From contig CBDDBR010000002.1 in assembly GCA_965225895.1 (NCBI GenBank), positions 1 to 47,960 on the forward strand: 47,960 nt of DNA. Direction: 5' to 3'. Positions 1 through 7,493 of this stretch are shown in pieces. The position numbers were made by a program, and so were the translations under genes. The notes under the pieces are model-generated. The model had not been told where the DNA came from and ran no database searches. It worked only from the letters and a program-made list of their open reading frames with translations. This DNA comes from Endobugula sp965225895 (lineage in GTDB: Bacteria; Pseudomonadota; Gammaproteobacteria; Pseudomonadales; Cellvibrionaceae). The stretch's first letter is position 1. Every line of letters begins with the position of its first letter.

Positions 1-1
1 A

Positions 2-178
2 CAGTTACGTAAATATAAGCATGTATTTGTGTGCCTAGACCCTGACGCCACTCGTAAGGCACTTGACTTACAAAAATACCTATCGTACTTTGTGTCAACA
101 ACAATAATAAGAATAGATGATGACCTGAAATATTATGATGCGCAGGAGATTAAAAAATTACTACAGAACAGCAACTGA
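2..178 (+). CDS. Toprim primase, C-terminal fragment
   Basis: Open from the left edge to TGA at 176-178, giving 58 residues of a gene whose start is outside the window. The segment VFVCLDPDATRKAL has the hydrophobic strand followed by DxD that is typical of the metal-binding part of Toprim domains. The tail DLKYYDAQEIKKLL resembles the end of small phage Toprim primases (D-K-y then an acidic helix). It sits directly before a replicative helicase and a polymerase, which is where a primase is expected. The helicase gene probably begins inside its last codons. The catalytic Glu motif and any zinc finger would lie upstream and cannot be seen. It could also be another Toprim protein, so primase is inference from family and context. 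Confidence 0.6.
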   Translation, partial: QLRKYKHVFVCLDPDATRKALDLQKYLSYFVSTTIIRIDDDLKYYDAQEIKKLLQNSN

Positions 179-228
179 TAAAGCTCCTACTTGGTAAGGA
201 GTTTTACGACACAAACAGAACACGCGTA

Positions 229-1371
229 TTGCGTTCAATGTTTCCAACTGAACTGTCTGACTTATACGATACAATTGTTGTCGGGCATGAAAAGTATGAG
301 CGTGATTTAACCGCTAACGAATTACGTGAACTCTTTCGGGTTCACAATCCTACAGCTACTCGTGCAAAGCGCGAGCTAATTGCTGAGATTATTGATGACC
401 TAAAAGCCTACCCACCTATTGGTGATGATGTGGCAGCTGATGTGCTTAAAAGCATGTGGCAGCAGGAGATTGGTAGGCAGATTGCCGACATGGGATTAGC
501 CATGATGGAGGGCAATCCTGATAAGATACATGAAATCAAAGAGTTAGTAGACAAATCTGAGAATGGTTTTATACCCGAAGATGAACTACAACCAGTCACC
601 ACTGACTTGGATGCGCTACTAGAGTTTGAAAAGAACTCCAACTGTTGGGAGTTTAACATCCCATCCCTAGCTAAAGTTGTCCGTGGTGGGCGTGGTGGTG
701 AATTTATGATTGCATTCGCTAGGCCAGAATTAGGTAAGACAGCTTTTTATATATCGTTAGCCGCTGCACCAAATGGTTTTTGTGCACAAGGCGCAAACGT
801 TCACGTCATTACTAATGAAGAGCCAGCTATTCGTACGATGAAACGTGCAATATCGGCGTACACTGGGTTTAATAGCGCACAACTATACAATAGCCGTTCA
901 CTAGCAAAAGAAAAGTTCACAGAGATTGGCGCCAACCTAAACATGTTTGATAAGGTGGATGCCAGTATTGAGTGGTTGAACAAGCACTGTGAACGTCATA
1001 AGCCTGACATCATCATCATTGACCAACTGGATAAGCTGGATGTGATGGGTTCATTCGCCCGTACCGATGAGAAGCTAAGACAGATATACCTGAAGTTCCG
1101 TGAAGTTTGTAAACGGCACAATGTATTTGGAATCGGCATAAGCCAAGCCTCAGCGGATGCTGAGAGTAGAACTAAAGTTACGTATGCAATGATGGAGAAT
1201 AGTAAGACCGGTAAAGCTGCTGAAGCTGATTTGATTATTGGCATTGGCAAACAAGACGTTTCTGATAATGAAAGACAGCGTTATCTCACAATATCTAAAA
1301 ACAAGTTGACCGGATTCCACGGTAATATAGTATGCAACCTAGACACAGATACGAGTAGGTACACAGCATGA
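229..1371 (+). CDS. Replicative DNA helicase (DnaB/RecA-fold ATPase)
   Basis: RecA-type ATPase expected to unwind DNA at the phage fork. Counted from the TTG at 229: Walker A ARPELGKT at about residues 164-171, Walker B DIIIID at 260-265, a sensor strand GIGISQAS near 301-308, and a C-terminal SKTGKAAEADLIIGI segment typical of DnaB/KaiC-like helicases. It overlaps the polymerase start by ATGA. The start is uncertain. There is no good ribosome site before TTG 229 or ATG 238, but the frame is open back to 154. Its extra residues (TTEQQLIKLLLGKEFYDTNR) look like a DnaB-type N-terminus, and an AGGAG at 144-148 lies 8 nt before an ATT at 157. I infer that translation may begin at ATT 157, inside the primase gene. 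Confidence 0.85.
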   Translation: MRSMFPTELSDLYDTIVVGHEKYERDLTANELRELFRVHNPTATRAKRELIAEIIDDLKAYPPIGDDVAADVLKSMWQQEIGRQIADMGLAMMEGNPDKIHEIKELVDKSENGFIPEDELQPVTTDLDALLEFEKNSNCWEFNIPSLAKVVRGGRGGEFMIAFARPELGKTAFYISLAAAPNGFCAQGANVHVITNEEPAIRTMKRAISAYTGFNSAQLYNSRSLAKEKFTEIGANLNMFDKVDASIEWLNKHCERHKPDIIIIDQLDKLDVMGSFARTDEKLRQIYLKFREVCKRHNVFGIGISQASADAESRTKVTYAMMENSKTGKAAEADLIIGIGKQDVSDNERQRYLTISKNKLTGFHGNIVCNLDTDTSRYTA

Positions 1372-3488
1372 TTACTACACTTGATGTTGAAACAATGTTT
1401 CAAAAGAACCCTGAGACTAAACGCACTGACCCTTCACCATTTCACAAGGACAATAAACTTGTATCCGTACAGTATGCCATTGAGGATGATGAGCCGGTGT
1501 TTCGTTGGTTTCACCATGATACAGAAACCATCGACACACGCGAAGTTCACAATGATGTACAGAATGCTTTAGATAAAACCACCCTGCTCATCGGTCACAA
1601 CATTAAGTTTGACTTGGTATGGTTGTGGGAGTCCGGTTTTAAGTACGACGGTGATGTGTACGACACAATGATTGGTGAATATCTATTACTGCGCTGCCAG
1701 AACTGGGGCGTAAGCTTGGCCGATAGCTGTACTAGACGCAAGGTGTCACTAAAGAAAGGCGACCTGATTGAAGAATACATTCGTAGCGGTATAGGATTTG
1801 ACAAGATGCCCAAGGATATTGTTGAAGAATACGGCATTGCTGACGTTGTATCCACACGTGAGCTATTTTATGCACAACGTAAGTTATACTCTGAGGACAG
1901 AAATGCACCACTTCGTAAACACCTGAAGCTTATGAACAACTTCCTGCCTGTGTTAGCTACGCTAGAACAGAATGGAATCAAGATTGACTTCACAGAACTT
2001 CACAAGGTTCGCTCTGATTATCAGATTGAACGCTCTGAGCTACAGATAAAGCTTGAGGATGTGTGCCATGAGGTTATGGGCGACCGCCCTATTAACTTTG
2101 CATCGCCGGCACAGATGAGTGAACTTATCTATTCACGCCGTATCACCGACAAGAAGAAATGGGCGGAGATATTTAACATTGGACTAAATGATAAGGGCAA
2201 GCCACTACACCGCCCACAGATGAGCACAGCACAGTTTGCTGCCACTGTCAAAAAAATGACTACCCGAATATACAAAACACGTGCTGTGCATTGTCGCCAA
2301 TGCTTAGGCAAGGGTGAGTTCTGGAAAACTAAGGTTAACGGTGAGCTATGGAAGAAACCAACTAAGTGTAGAACTTGTGCTGGAGAGGGGTACATACAGG
2401 AGCCACTCCCTAAAATCGGTGGACTCACAATGAATCCACAAGGTGTACTTGATGTATCTGCCAGCGGTTTTTCTACAGATAAAACCACTTTGCTTCGCCT
2501 GTTAAAGGCCGCTGTTCACAAGGGTAACGAAAGTGCAGAAACCTTCTTAAAGGCCGCTGTACGGCTTAACGCAGTCGAGGTGTATCTTTCTAGCTTTGTG
2601 GGTGGTATAGCCCGTAACGTGAAGCCTAACGGCATCCTACACCCCAAGTTTAACCAGTGTATTACTCGTACCACTCGCCTGTCTTCATCTGACCCTAATT
2701 TTCAGAACCAGCCACGCGGAAATACCTTTCCAGTGCGCCGTGTTGTGATATCTAGGTTTGACAACGGTACAATTTTACAGGCTGATTACAGTCAGCTAGA
2801 GTTCCGTGTTGCCGCACAGATGAGCGGTGATGATACTATGATAAAGGATATTTTAGATGGTGTTGATGTTCACAAGTATACTGCGTCAGTTATCTTTAAT
2901 AAGCCAGAAGCTGAAGTTACCAAGGATGAAAGAACAGACGCTAAGGCGCATACGTTCAAACCTCTCTATGGAGGGTCTACCGGCACACCAAGCGAGATGG
3001 CTTACTACCAAGCGTTTACAGAGAAATACCCAAAGCTTGCTAAATGGCATCAAGATTTGCAGACTGAGGCTATTTCACACAATAGTGTTACTTTGCTCAC
3101 TGGTCAGCAATTTGCTTTTCCAGATGCTAGACGCCTTGCTTCAGGTGCTGCATCGGGAGCGCCCTCCATCAAGAACTACCCTGTACAAGGTATGGCGGGT
3201 GGTTGCTTGGTGCCGTTGGCGATGCTTTCGTTGCACCGTGCACTTAGAGATAATAGCTGTAAGTCTATTGTCATCAATACGGTCCACGACTCTATAGTTC
3301 TGGACGTATATCCTGGTGAGGAGGCATTGGTTGCTAGGATTACATATGACGCAATGACTGGTGTGACTAAAGCTTTTGAAGAACTTTATAATGTCAAGTG
3401 GGTGGTGCCACTTGAAGTCGATGTCGAGGTAGGAAAAAATTGGCTAGACATGGATACTTTTGCGCTTGACTACCAACAAGCTATGTGA
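1368..3488 (+). CDS. polA: DNA polymerase I (family A) with 3'-5' exonuclease and DnaJ-like zinc insert
   Basis: Phage replicative polymerase, 706 residues. Proofreading domain: Exo I D6/E8, Exo II N78-x3-D82, Exo III Y155-x3-D159. Polymerase domain: motif A DYSQLEFR at 473-480; motif B R522, K526, F530, Y534; motif C HDS at 640-642. The residue equivalent to E. coli Pol I position 762 is Phe (F530). Between the two domains lie CxxCxGKG (C309, C312) and CxxCxGEG (C334, C337). This is half of the zinc-finger set of a DnaJ central domain and is the hallmark reported for HMO-2011-type phage polymerases. There is no 5'-3' exonuclease domain. The start overlaps the helicase stop (ATGA), implying coupled translation. 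The insert's function is unknown; DNA or partner binding is a guess. Confidence 0.95.
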   Translation: MITTLDVETMFQKNPETKRTDPSPFHKDNKLVSVQYAIEDDEPVFRWFHHDTETIDTREVHNDVQNALDKTTLLIGHNIKFDLVWLWESGFKYDGDVYDTMIGEYLLLRCQNWGVSLADSCTRRKVSLKKGDLIEEYIRSGIGFDKMPKDIVEEYGIADVVSTRELFYAQRKLYSEDRNAPLRKHLKLMNNFLPVLATLEQNGIKIDFTELHKVRSDYQIERSELQIKLEDVCHEVMGDRPINFASPAQMSELIYSRRITDKKKWAEIFNIGLNDKGKPLHRPQMSTAQFAATVKKMTTRIYKTRAVHCRQCLGKGEFWKTKVNGELWKKPTKCRTCAGEGYIQEPLPKIGGLTMNPQGVLDVSASGFSTDKTTLLRLLKAAVHKGNESAETFLKAAVRLNAVEVYLSSFVGGIARNVKPNGILHPKFNQCITRTTRLSSSDPNFQNQPRGNTFPVRRVVISRFDNGTILQADYSQLEFRVAAQMSGDDTMIKDILDGVDVHKYTASVIFNKPEAEVTKDERTDAKAHTFKPLYGGSTGTPSEMAYYQAFTEKYPKLAKWHQDLQTEAISHNSVTLLTGQQFAFPDARRLASGAASGAPSIKNYPVQGMAGGCLVPLAMLSLHRALRDNSCKSIVINTVHDSIVLDVYPGEEALVARITYDAMTGVTKAFEELYNVKWVVPLEVDVEVGKNWLDMDTFALDYQQAM

Positions 3489-3522
3489 TAAAACCTATAT
3501 TCAACTAAAGGAAGGGTCAAAG

Positions 3523-4380
3523 ATGACTACATTACCTACTATTAATAACAATCTATCTTACGAACAAATTGCCCAGTTAACTGGTCAAGAAATGCCATCG
3601 AAAGCCACCTCAACATTAAAGGTGTTGAAGATTAACCGTGACTTTGAAGATGATGATGGCAACGCACTACCATCTGGTACATTCACAATTAATGTGGATG
3701 GCGAAAATGTATATGCTAAAACAATTAAGTTTCAATTGTTTATGCAGCGTTATCAGTATATTCACTACGACCAAACCGAAGGTGAGTTTGTAGGGAAGTC
3801 AATTATGGCAAACAACTTGTATCCACAAACCGAAGTTCCTGATTCAACTGGAACTATGCGTTGTGGTTCTGTGCCATCTGCGAAGCGTGATAATCTAACC
3901 GTAGAACAAGCCACTAAGCAGAAGGACATCAAATGTTATCGTATGCTTTTTGGTAAAGTTACATTCAATGATGCAGTTAATGCCAAAGGTGAAAAACGCG
4001 AAGTTGCAAATATGCCTATAATTTGGAAAGCACGTGGTGCCAACTTCATGCCTATCTCTGTACCTTTGGATGTATTGACTGCACAACGTAAGCCATTCAT
4101 TTACTATGACATGATTGTTTCCTTGAAGAAGGAAAAGAACGGCTCTGTTATTTATTATGTTGGGACATTCTCATCACCTAATGGTCCATTGGACTTTGGT
4201 GAGGATGACCAGAATTTGTTGGCAGATTTCAATTCTTATATTGAAACTGAGAACAAAGAAGTTATGAAGGATTACGATTCTGCATTGCGTTCTTCTGGGA
4301 ATATAATTGACGCAGAAGCCACTACTGTTACAATGGATGATGTTCTTAATGATGACATACCGGAGTCAATGGCATCATGA
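3523..4380 (+). CDS. Probable ssDNA-binding protein
   Basis: 285 residues from ATG 3523, chosen because an AAGGAAGGG ribosome site ends 7 nt before it. An in-frame ATG at 3460 lies inside the polymerase and lacks such a site. The protein is beta-rich with many aromatic and basic residues in the middle (FQLFMQRYQYIHYDQ, MPIIWKARGANFMPI) and ends in an acidic tail (TMDDVLNDDIPESM). That layout is common in phage ssDNA-binding proteins, whose acidic tail recruits replication partners. It lies between the polymerase and a recombination-type nuclease and overlaps the latter by ATGA. No diagnostic motif is visible, so the role is inferred from composition and position. Confidence 0.5.
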   Translation: MTTLPTINNNLSYEQIAQLTGQEMPSKATSTLKVLKINRDFEDDDGNALPSGTFTINVDGENVYAKTIKFQLFMQRYQYIHYDQTEGEFVGKSIMANNLYPQTEVPDSTGTMRCGSVPSAKRDNLTVEQATKQKDIKCYRMLFGKVTFNDAVNAKGEKREVANMPIIWKARGANFMPISVPLDVLTAQRKPFIYYDMIVSLKKEKNGSVIYYVGTFSSPNGPLDFGEDDQNLLADFNSYIETENKEVMKDYDSALRSSGNIIDAEATTVTMDDVLNDDIPESMAS

Positions 4381-5270
4381 ATGTAAATCAAAGTCGCCTT
4401 CTTTCATTCCTTTCAAAGGCGGCTCGTGGGGAGGCAGAAATGTCTTCCCACACCCTTGATAGGTTTGCGCAATATGCACGTGATGCTATGGAGAAACAAT
4501 TTACTCCTAGGGATAAAGCTTTCACATTACGTATGAGTAATGTGGGAAAACCATCCTGCCAATTACAGATGCAAGCCAGTGGCGTACAACCAGAATCCCC
4601 CTCATATGATTTTAAAATGCGTATGATTATGGGAGACTTGATGGAAGCTGCCATGTTCACATTGATGGAAGCGGCTGGCATCGACATAAAATCCAAACAC
4701 ACACAAGTATCTCACCAAGTTGGTGACACAGTTATCAATGGTGAATACGACGTAGAACTTGATGACGGTATTTGGGATATTAAAACCGCATCACCATTTG
4801 CGTTTGAACAGAAGTTCAACACACCTGATGGTTTCAACAGAATTAAAGATAAAGATTCATTTGGTTACGTAGCACAAGGTATTGGCTACGGTATGGGCGC
4901 TGGTAAGCCTTTCAAAGGATGGATTGCTTTAAATAAATCTACTGGAGAAATTGCTTTTACTGAAGCCCCCGATACTACTACGGAGAAGGAAGAAGTAAAT
5001 GAGAAAATACAGAAATCCATTTCTGCAACACACCCCACTGAGCCGTTTAAACGACAGTTTTCTGATGCTCCAGAATCTTTCTACAAGAAAGAAACCGGAA
5101 ATAGGGTATTGGGGTTTGAGTGTACATGGTGCGACTACAAAAAACATTGCTGGAAAAACTTGGAGTTCCGAAAGCAATTACCAAGCAAATCCAAAAACCC
5201 CAAGTTCGTCTGGTACACCCACATCACAGACTACTGGCGTAATCATGACAATACAGTACAGGACACCTGA
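4377..5270 (+). CDS. PD-(D/E)XK exonuclease, Cas4/RecB-like with Fe-S cysteines
   Basis: 297 residues. Nuclease core: D125, then WDIKT with D134 and K136, and a QxxxY motif (Q167, Y171). These are the order and spacing seen in RecB/Cas4-type exonucleases. One cysteine lies before the core (C61, GKPSCQLQ) and three after it in CTWCDYKKHC (C249, C252, C258). This is the 1+3 arrangement that holds a 4Fe-4S cluster in Cas4 and AddB. No CRISPR genes are near, so a role in phage DNA recombination, end processing or host DNA breakdown fits better than spacer acquisition. It overlaps the upstream gene by ATGA, and the next small gene starts inside its 3' end. Confidence 0.8.
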   Translation: MNVNQSRLLSFLSKAARGEAEMSSHTLDRFAQYARDAMEKQFTPRDKAFTLRMSNVGKPSCQLQMQASGVQPESPSYDFKMRMIMGDLMEAAMFTLMEAAGIDIKSKHTQVSHQVGDTVINGEYDVELDDGIWDIKTASPFAFEQKFNTPDGFNRIKDKDSFGYVAQGIGYGMGAGKPFKGWIALNKSTGEIAFTEAPDTTTEKEEVNEKIQKSISATHPTEPFKRQFSDAPESFYKKETGNRVLGFECTWCDYKKHCWKNLEFRKQLPSKSKNPKFVWYTHITDYWRNHDNTVQDT

Positions 5271-5466
5271 TGGTACTTCGTCCGCAAAAATCTTTAAAAC
5301 AACTGAAGCGGAAGCCTACGACTTCATCACGGAGCTCAAAGAAGGCATCCCCTTCCCCACGCTCTACTGTGAAGGGCAAGTCTGCGCCTTCTCCGCAAAG
5401 CACATCAATGAAGTCCGTGCCGAAAAAACGGATGTCGGTGAGGTCAGCGAAAGCAAAGGGACGTAA
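5245..5466 (+). CDS. Small conserved-looking protein, unknown function
   Basis: 73 residues from ATG 5245, overlapping the end of the nuclease by 26 bp and the next nuclease by about 59 bp. It begins MTIQYRTPDGTSSAKIFKTT, then has a helix with Glu and Lys and two cysteines (TLYCEGQVCAF). It has no domain I recognise. The frame reads like a small folded protein (regular hydrophobic spacing and a plausible beta-hairpin start). The competing frame over 5270-5407 is a Ser/Lys/Pro-rich string and is more likely a shadow. The ribosome site is weak, so translational coupling to the upstream gene is likely. Confidence 0.55.
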   Translation: MTIQYRTPDGTSSAKIFKTTEAEAYDFITELKEGIPFPTLYCEGQVCAFSAKHINEVRAEKTDVGEVSESKGT

Positions 5467-5785
5467 GCTACAAAACTGGGTAGCAGAACAGTTGCTCAGT
5501 ATTCTGAAAAAAGTAACCTGCCTTGATGTGCGGTCTACTCCTATGGGGGTTAATGGTGTTGACGTACAGATGTCAACTGCCGCATATTCACAATTTCCCT
5601 ATGATATAGAGTGTAAGAATACAGAGCGTATGACTACGCTATATAATTATTATGAACAGGCAATTAGTCATGACTCCGGTGGAGAACCTTTGCTAATTGT
5701 AAAAATGAACCACAAAAAGCCTCTAGCTGTTGTAGATGCAGAGCATTTTATAAAGGTGGCAGTATGTCAGAAAAAAACCCAGTAG
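5408..5785 (+). CDS. PD-(D/E)XK endonuclease, Holliday-junction-resolvase-like
   Basis: 125 residues from ATG 5408; a second ATG at 5432 is also possible. The frame is open further upstream but becomes low complexity there. A helix RKLQNWVAEQLLS is followed by GVNGVDVQ and then PYDIECKN, which gives the D-x(n)-E-x-K catalytic signature of small phage nucleases. A Gln-containing helix (YYEQAISH) and a strand PLLIVKMN follow, as in archaeal-type Holliday junction resolvases. Likely substrate: branched replication or recombination intermediates before packaging. It lies between a recombination exonuclease and a methyltransferase. Its start is buried in the previous gene in another frame, and its end overlaps the next start by 22 bp. 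Confidence 0.7.
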   Translation: MKSVPKKRMSVRSAKAKGRKLQNWVAEQLLSILKKVTCLDVRSTPMGVNGVDVQMSTAAYSQFPYDIECKNTERMTTLYNYYEQAISHDSGGEPLLIVKMNHKKPLAVVDAEHFIKVAVCQKKTQ

Positions 5786-6018
5786 ATTTGAATCCAGGCG
5801 ATTCAGCCGTTGTGGTGCGACACGATAATGCTAATGAAGGCTTTGGAATTGAGATATATCATCACCCTTTAGACAACATGGATGAAGAAGATTTAATATT
5901 TTATACATTGTTGACACGTGGTATGGCATTTCAAGCCACCATAGATACAGAAGCGGTACTAGAGCTTGGTGAAGAAAGTTTAACTGAAAACAGCTATGCT
6001 AATGTAACGGAGCACTGA
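5764..6018 (+). CDS. Small acidic protein, unknown function
   Basis: 84 residues from ATG 5764, with an AAAGG-type site in the end of the preceding nuclease gene. Strongly acidic in the second half (DNMDEEDLIFYTLL, LELGEES). The N-terminal part has PGDSAVVVRHDN and a middle stretch GFGIEIYHHP that looks like beta strands. It ends one base before the GTG of the methyltransferase. I do not recognise the family. Position among DNA-processing genes suggests an early accessory role, but nothing in the sequence shows it. Confidence 0.6.
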   Translation: MSEKNPVDLNPGDSAVVVRHDNANEGFGIEIYHHPLDNMDEEDLIFYTLLTRGMAFQATIDTEAVLELGEESLTENSYANVTEH

Positions 6019-6019
6019 A

Positions 6020-6898
6020 GTGAGACACGTAGATTTATGTAGTGGTATTGGAGGGTTCGCTCTTGGTTTTGAGTGGGCTGGATTATCAACCCCAGTAATG
6101 TTCTGTGATATTGAGGAGTGGTGCAGGAACATATTGAAGAAGCACTGGACTAACGTACCTATTAAATCAGATGTAAAGGAATTAGCTGATGACCCAGACA
6201 ACCTTGTTCCAGACTGCGATATCCTCACAGCAGGATACCCTTGCCAGCCCTTCTCCCAAGCGGGAAACCGGAAAGGCAAAGAAGACCCACGCCACATCTG
6301 GCCGCACATCCGCAAAATTGTTGCATCCAAAAGACCCTCTTGGGTTGTTTTCGAAAACGTTTATGGTCACATCAGCTTGGGACTCGACGCTGTGCTCCTT
6401 GACTTGGAAACCGAAGGCTACTCCACAAGGACGTTTATTGTTCCAGCTAGCGGCATCGGCGCACTCCATAAACGAGATAGAGTCTGGATTGTGGGCTACA
6501 CCGAGGACCACAGACGGGACGGGCGGCCCACGCCAACTGGACGAGAAGGGTCGCAGGATAAGCAAGACGAATCCAGACCTGAAGTTCGGGGCGAATCTAG
6601 CGGACCAAGTACGGATGTGGCCGACCCCGACAACCAGAGACCACAAGGGCGGCTATCAGGGTGGCAGGATACGGAACGGCAAAGTGTCGTGGGACACGCT
6701 GGATGTAGCAGTGCAACACACAGACAACCAACAAAAAACTGGTGGACAACTGAACCCAACGTGGGTAGAGTGGCTAATGGGGTATCCAAAAGGGTGGACA
6801 GACTTAAAGGACTAGGAAACGCCATCGTACCACAAATTGCACAACAAATCGCTGAATCAATAAAGGTAGTAGAAAATGCCAAAAGACATTCGAATTAG
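6020..6898 (+). CDS. dcm: DNA (cytosine-5)-methyltransferase
   Basis: 292 residues from GTG 6020, with GGAG at 6009-6012. Class I SAM-dependent enzyme methylating C5 of cytosine. Motif I DLCSGIGGF (5-13) binds SAM; motif IV GYPCQPFSQAG contains the catalytic Cys75; motif VI ENV (112-114); motif VIII HKRDRVWIV (about 150-158); motif X GLGNAIVPQIAQQI near the C-terminus. Residues 161-260 between the catalytic core and motif X are hydrophilic, as in many phage Dcm proteins. Most of the gene from 6189 on is also translated in another frame (next entry). Likely role: masking phage DNA from host restriction. No matching restriction enzyme is evident; the nearby nucleases look like recombination enzymes. 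Confidence 0.93.
   Translation: MRHVDLCSGIGGFALGFEWAGLSTPVMFCDIEEWCRNILKKHWTNVPIKSDVKELADDPDNLVPDCDILTAGYPCQPFSQAGNRKGKEDPRHIWPHIRKIVASKRPSWVVFENVYGHISLGLDAVLLDLETEGYSTRTFIVPASGIGALHKRDRVWIVGYTEDHRRDGRPTPTGREGSQDKQDESRPEVRGESSGPSTDVADPDNQRPQGRLSGWQDTERQSVVGHAGCSSATHRQPTKNWWTTEPNVGRVANGVSKRVDRLKGLGNAIVPQIAQQIAESIKVVENAKRHSN
6189..6815 (+). CDS. Overprinted protein encoded within dcm (+1 frame)
   Basis: 208 residues encoded entirely inside the methyltransferase gene in another frame. ATG 6189 is preceded by AAAGGA (6175-6180) at 8 nt spacing, so ribosome loading is plausible. The translation is not random. It contains GRLLFQL (81-87), LWATP (101-105), MWPTPTTRDHKGG (143-155) and NPTWVEWLMGYPKGWTDL (189-206). 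These match, from memory, a conserved segment that recurs in phage and prophage proteins linked to DNA methyltransferases. Over the same bases the Dcm frame encodes its own typical EPNVGRVANGV...RVDRL motif, so both frames look selected. Function unknown; a methyltransferase partner or specificity factor is inference. Confidence 0.65.
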   Translation: MTQTTLFQTAISSQQDTLASPSPKRETGKAKKTHATSGRTSAKLLHPKDPLGLFSKTFMVTSAWDSTLCSLTWKPKATPQGRLLFQLAASAHSINEIESGLWATPRTTDGTGGPRQLDEKGRRISKTNPDLKFGANLADQVRMWPTPTTRDHKGGYQGGRIRNGKVSWDTLDVAVQHTDNQQKTGGQLNPTWVEWLMGYPKGWTDLKD

Positions 6899-7052
6899 GT
6901 TAGAAGCCGACAGTTCTGCAGAACTACAAGAAGATGTAGATAGGTATCAAAGGTCTTATCCTTCACTGGGCTACGACACAAAGGTTATTAGTACATCGTT
7001 AGAAGATGGTAAGTACATTGCGTATGTATCCCGAATGGACTCTTGTGATTGA
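6876..7052 (+). CDS. Small hypothetical protein (58 aa)
   Basis: 58 residues from ATG 6876, starting in the last 23 bases of dcm with AAAGG upstream. It begins MPKDIRIRLEADSSAEL, with an alternating beta strand, an acidic helix, and then VISTSLEDGKYIAYVSRM. It looks like a small alpha/beta fold. TGA at 7050-7052 is followed within 9 bases by the next ATG, and the stop carries part of the next gene's ribosome site (GAGG). No family recognised. Confidence 0.6.
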   Translation: MPKDIRIRLEADSSAELQEDVDRYQRSYPSLGYDTKVISTSLEDGKYIAYVSRMDSCD

Positions 7053-7060
7053 GGTTGAAT

Positions 7061-7342
7061 ATGAGACATGAAGAATACATGAGGCAAGCTATGCTGCAGT
7101 CTGACCAAGTTGATATGGTTAATCACCCACCCCATTACAAAAAGAATGGGATTGAGTGCATTGAAGCTATTAAAGCGGCCTTGACTACCGAAGAATTCAG
7201 AGGGTATTGCAAAGGTAATACTCTCAAATACACGTGGCGGGAACGCTACAAAGGCAAGTCTATAGAGGACTTGCGGAAAGCGCGGTTTTATTTAGACCGT
7301 TTAATTTTGGAACTAGAAAATGAGCAGGAAGATAAGGGCTAA
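7061..7342 (+). CDS. DUF3310 family protein
   Basis: 93 residues from ATG 7061, with GAGG 6 nt upstream; an in-frame TTG at 7049 is less likely. The motif order VNHPPHYKKNGIECIEAI, then YCKGNTLKYTWR, then DLRKARFYLDRLI is the signature of the DUF3310 (SaV-like) phage family. That family is widespread in tailed phages and often lies beside nucleotide-metabolism genes. Its biochemical role is not established as far as I know. It lies between methyltransferase and ribonucleotide reductase, consistent with an early nucleotide or DNA-related function. The end overlaps the next small gene by 23 bp. Confidence 0.85.
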   Translation: MRHEEYMRQAMLQSDQVDMVNHPPHYKKNGIECIEAIKAALTTEEFRGYCKGNTLKYTWRERYKGKSIEDLRKARFYLDRLILELENEQEDKG

Positions 7343-7493
7343 TATCTCAATATCCGCTTCTATTGATTTAGATGAGTTTAACGCTGACGTTGATGAAATT
7401 TCGGATACTGTAAGAGAATACCTAGAAGATTTATTGTTTGATGTCGAAGGTATCAAACCTGCTAAAATTAGCGTGAGGATGGCACATGAATAA
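7320..7493 (+). CDS. Small acidic protein upstream of ribonucleotide reductase (57 aa)
   Basis: 57 residues from ATG 7320, beginning inside the DUF3310 gene and ending 8 bp inside the ribonucleotide reductase gene. It starts MSRKIRANISISASIDLDEF, a basic first turn and a beta strand with alternating Ile/Ser, then an acidic helix (VREYLEDLLFDVEG) and a strand KISVRM. The alternation resembles that of the 58-residue protein at 6876. Overlaps on both sides indicate translational coupling. No family recognised. Confidence 0.55.
   Translation: MSRKIRANISISASIDLDEFNADVDEISDTVREYLEDLLFDVEGIKPAKISVRMAHE

Noticed and set aside
4999..5244. Longer in-frame start for the small gene at 5245 (from 4999)
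   Set aside because: It would lie wholly within the nuclease gene, with low-complexity translation; ATG 5245 is more sensible.
4377..5270. Cas4-like nuclease as sign of a CRISPR system
   Set aside because: No repeat-spacer array or other cas gene is visible; phage recombination use is more likely.
5245..5466. AAAAAAC slippery sequence suggesting a programmed frameshift that fuses the small gene to the nuclease
   Set aside because: The heptamer is not in the phase needed for either gene (the codons would have to be A-AAA-AAC), and the nuclease has its own possible starts.
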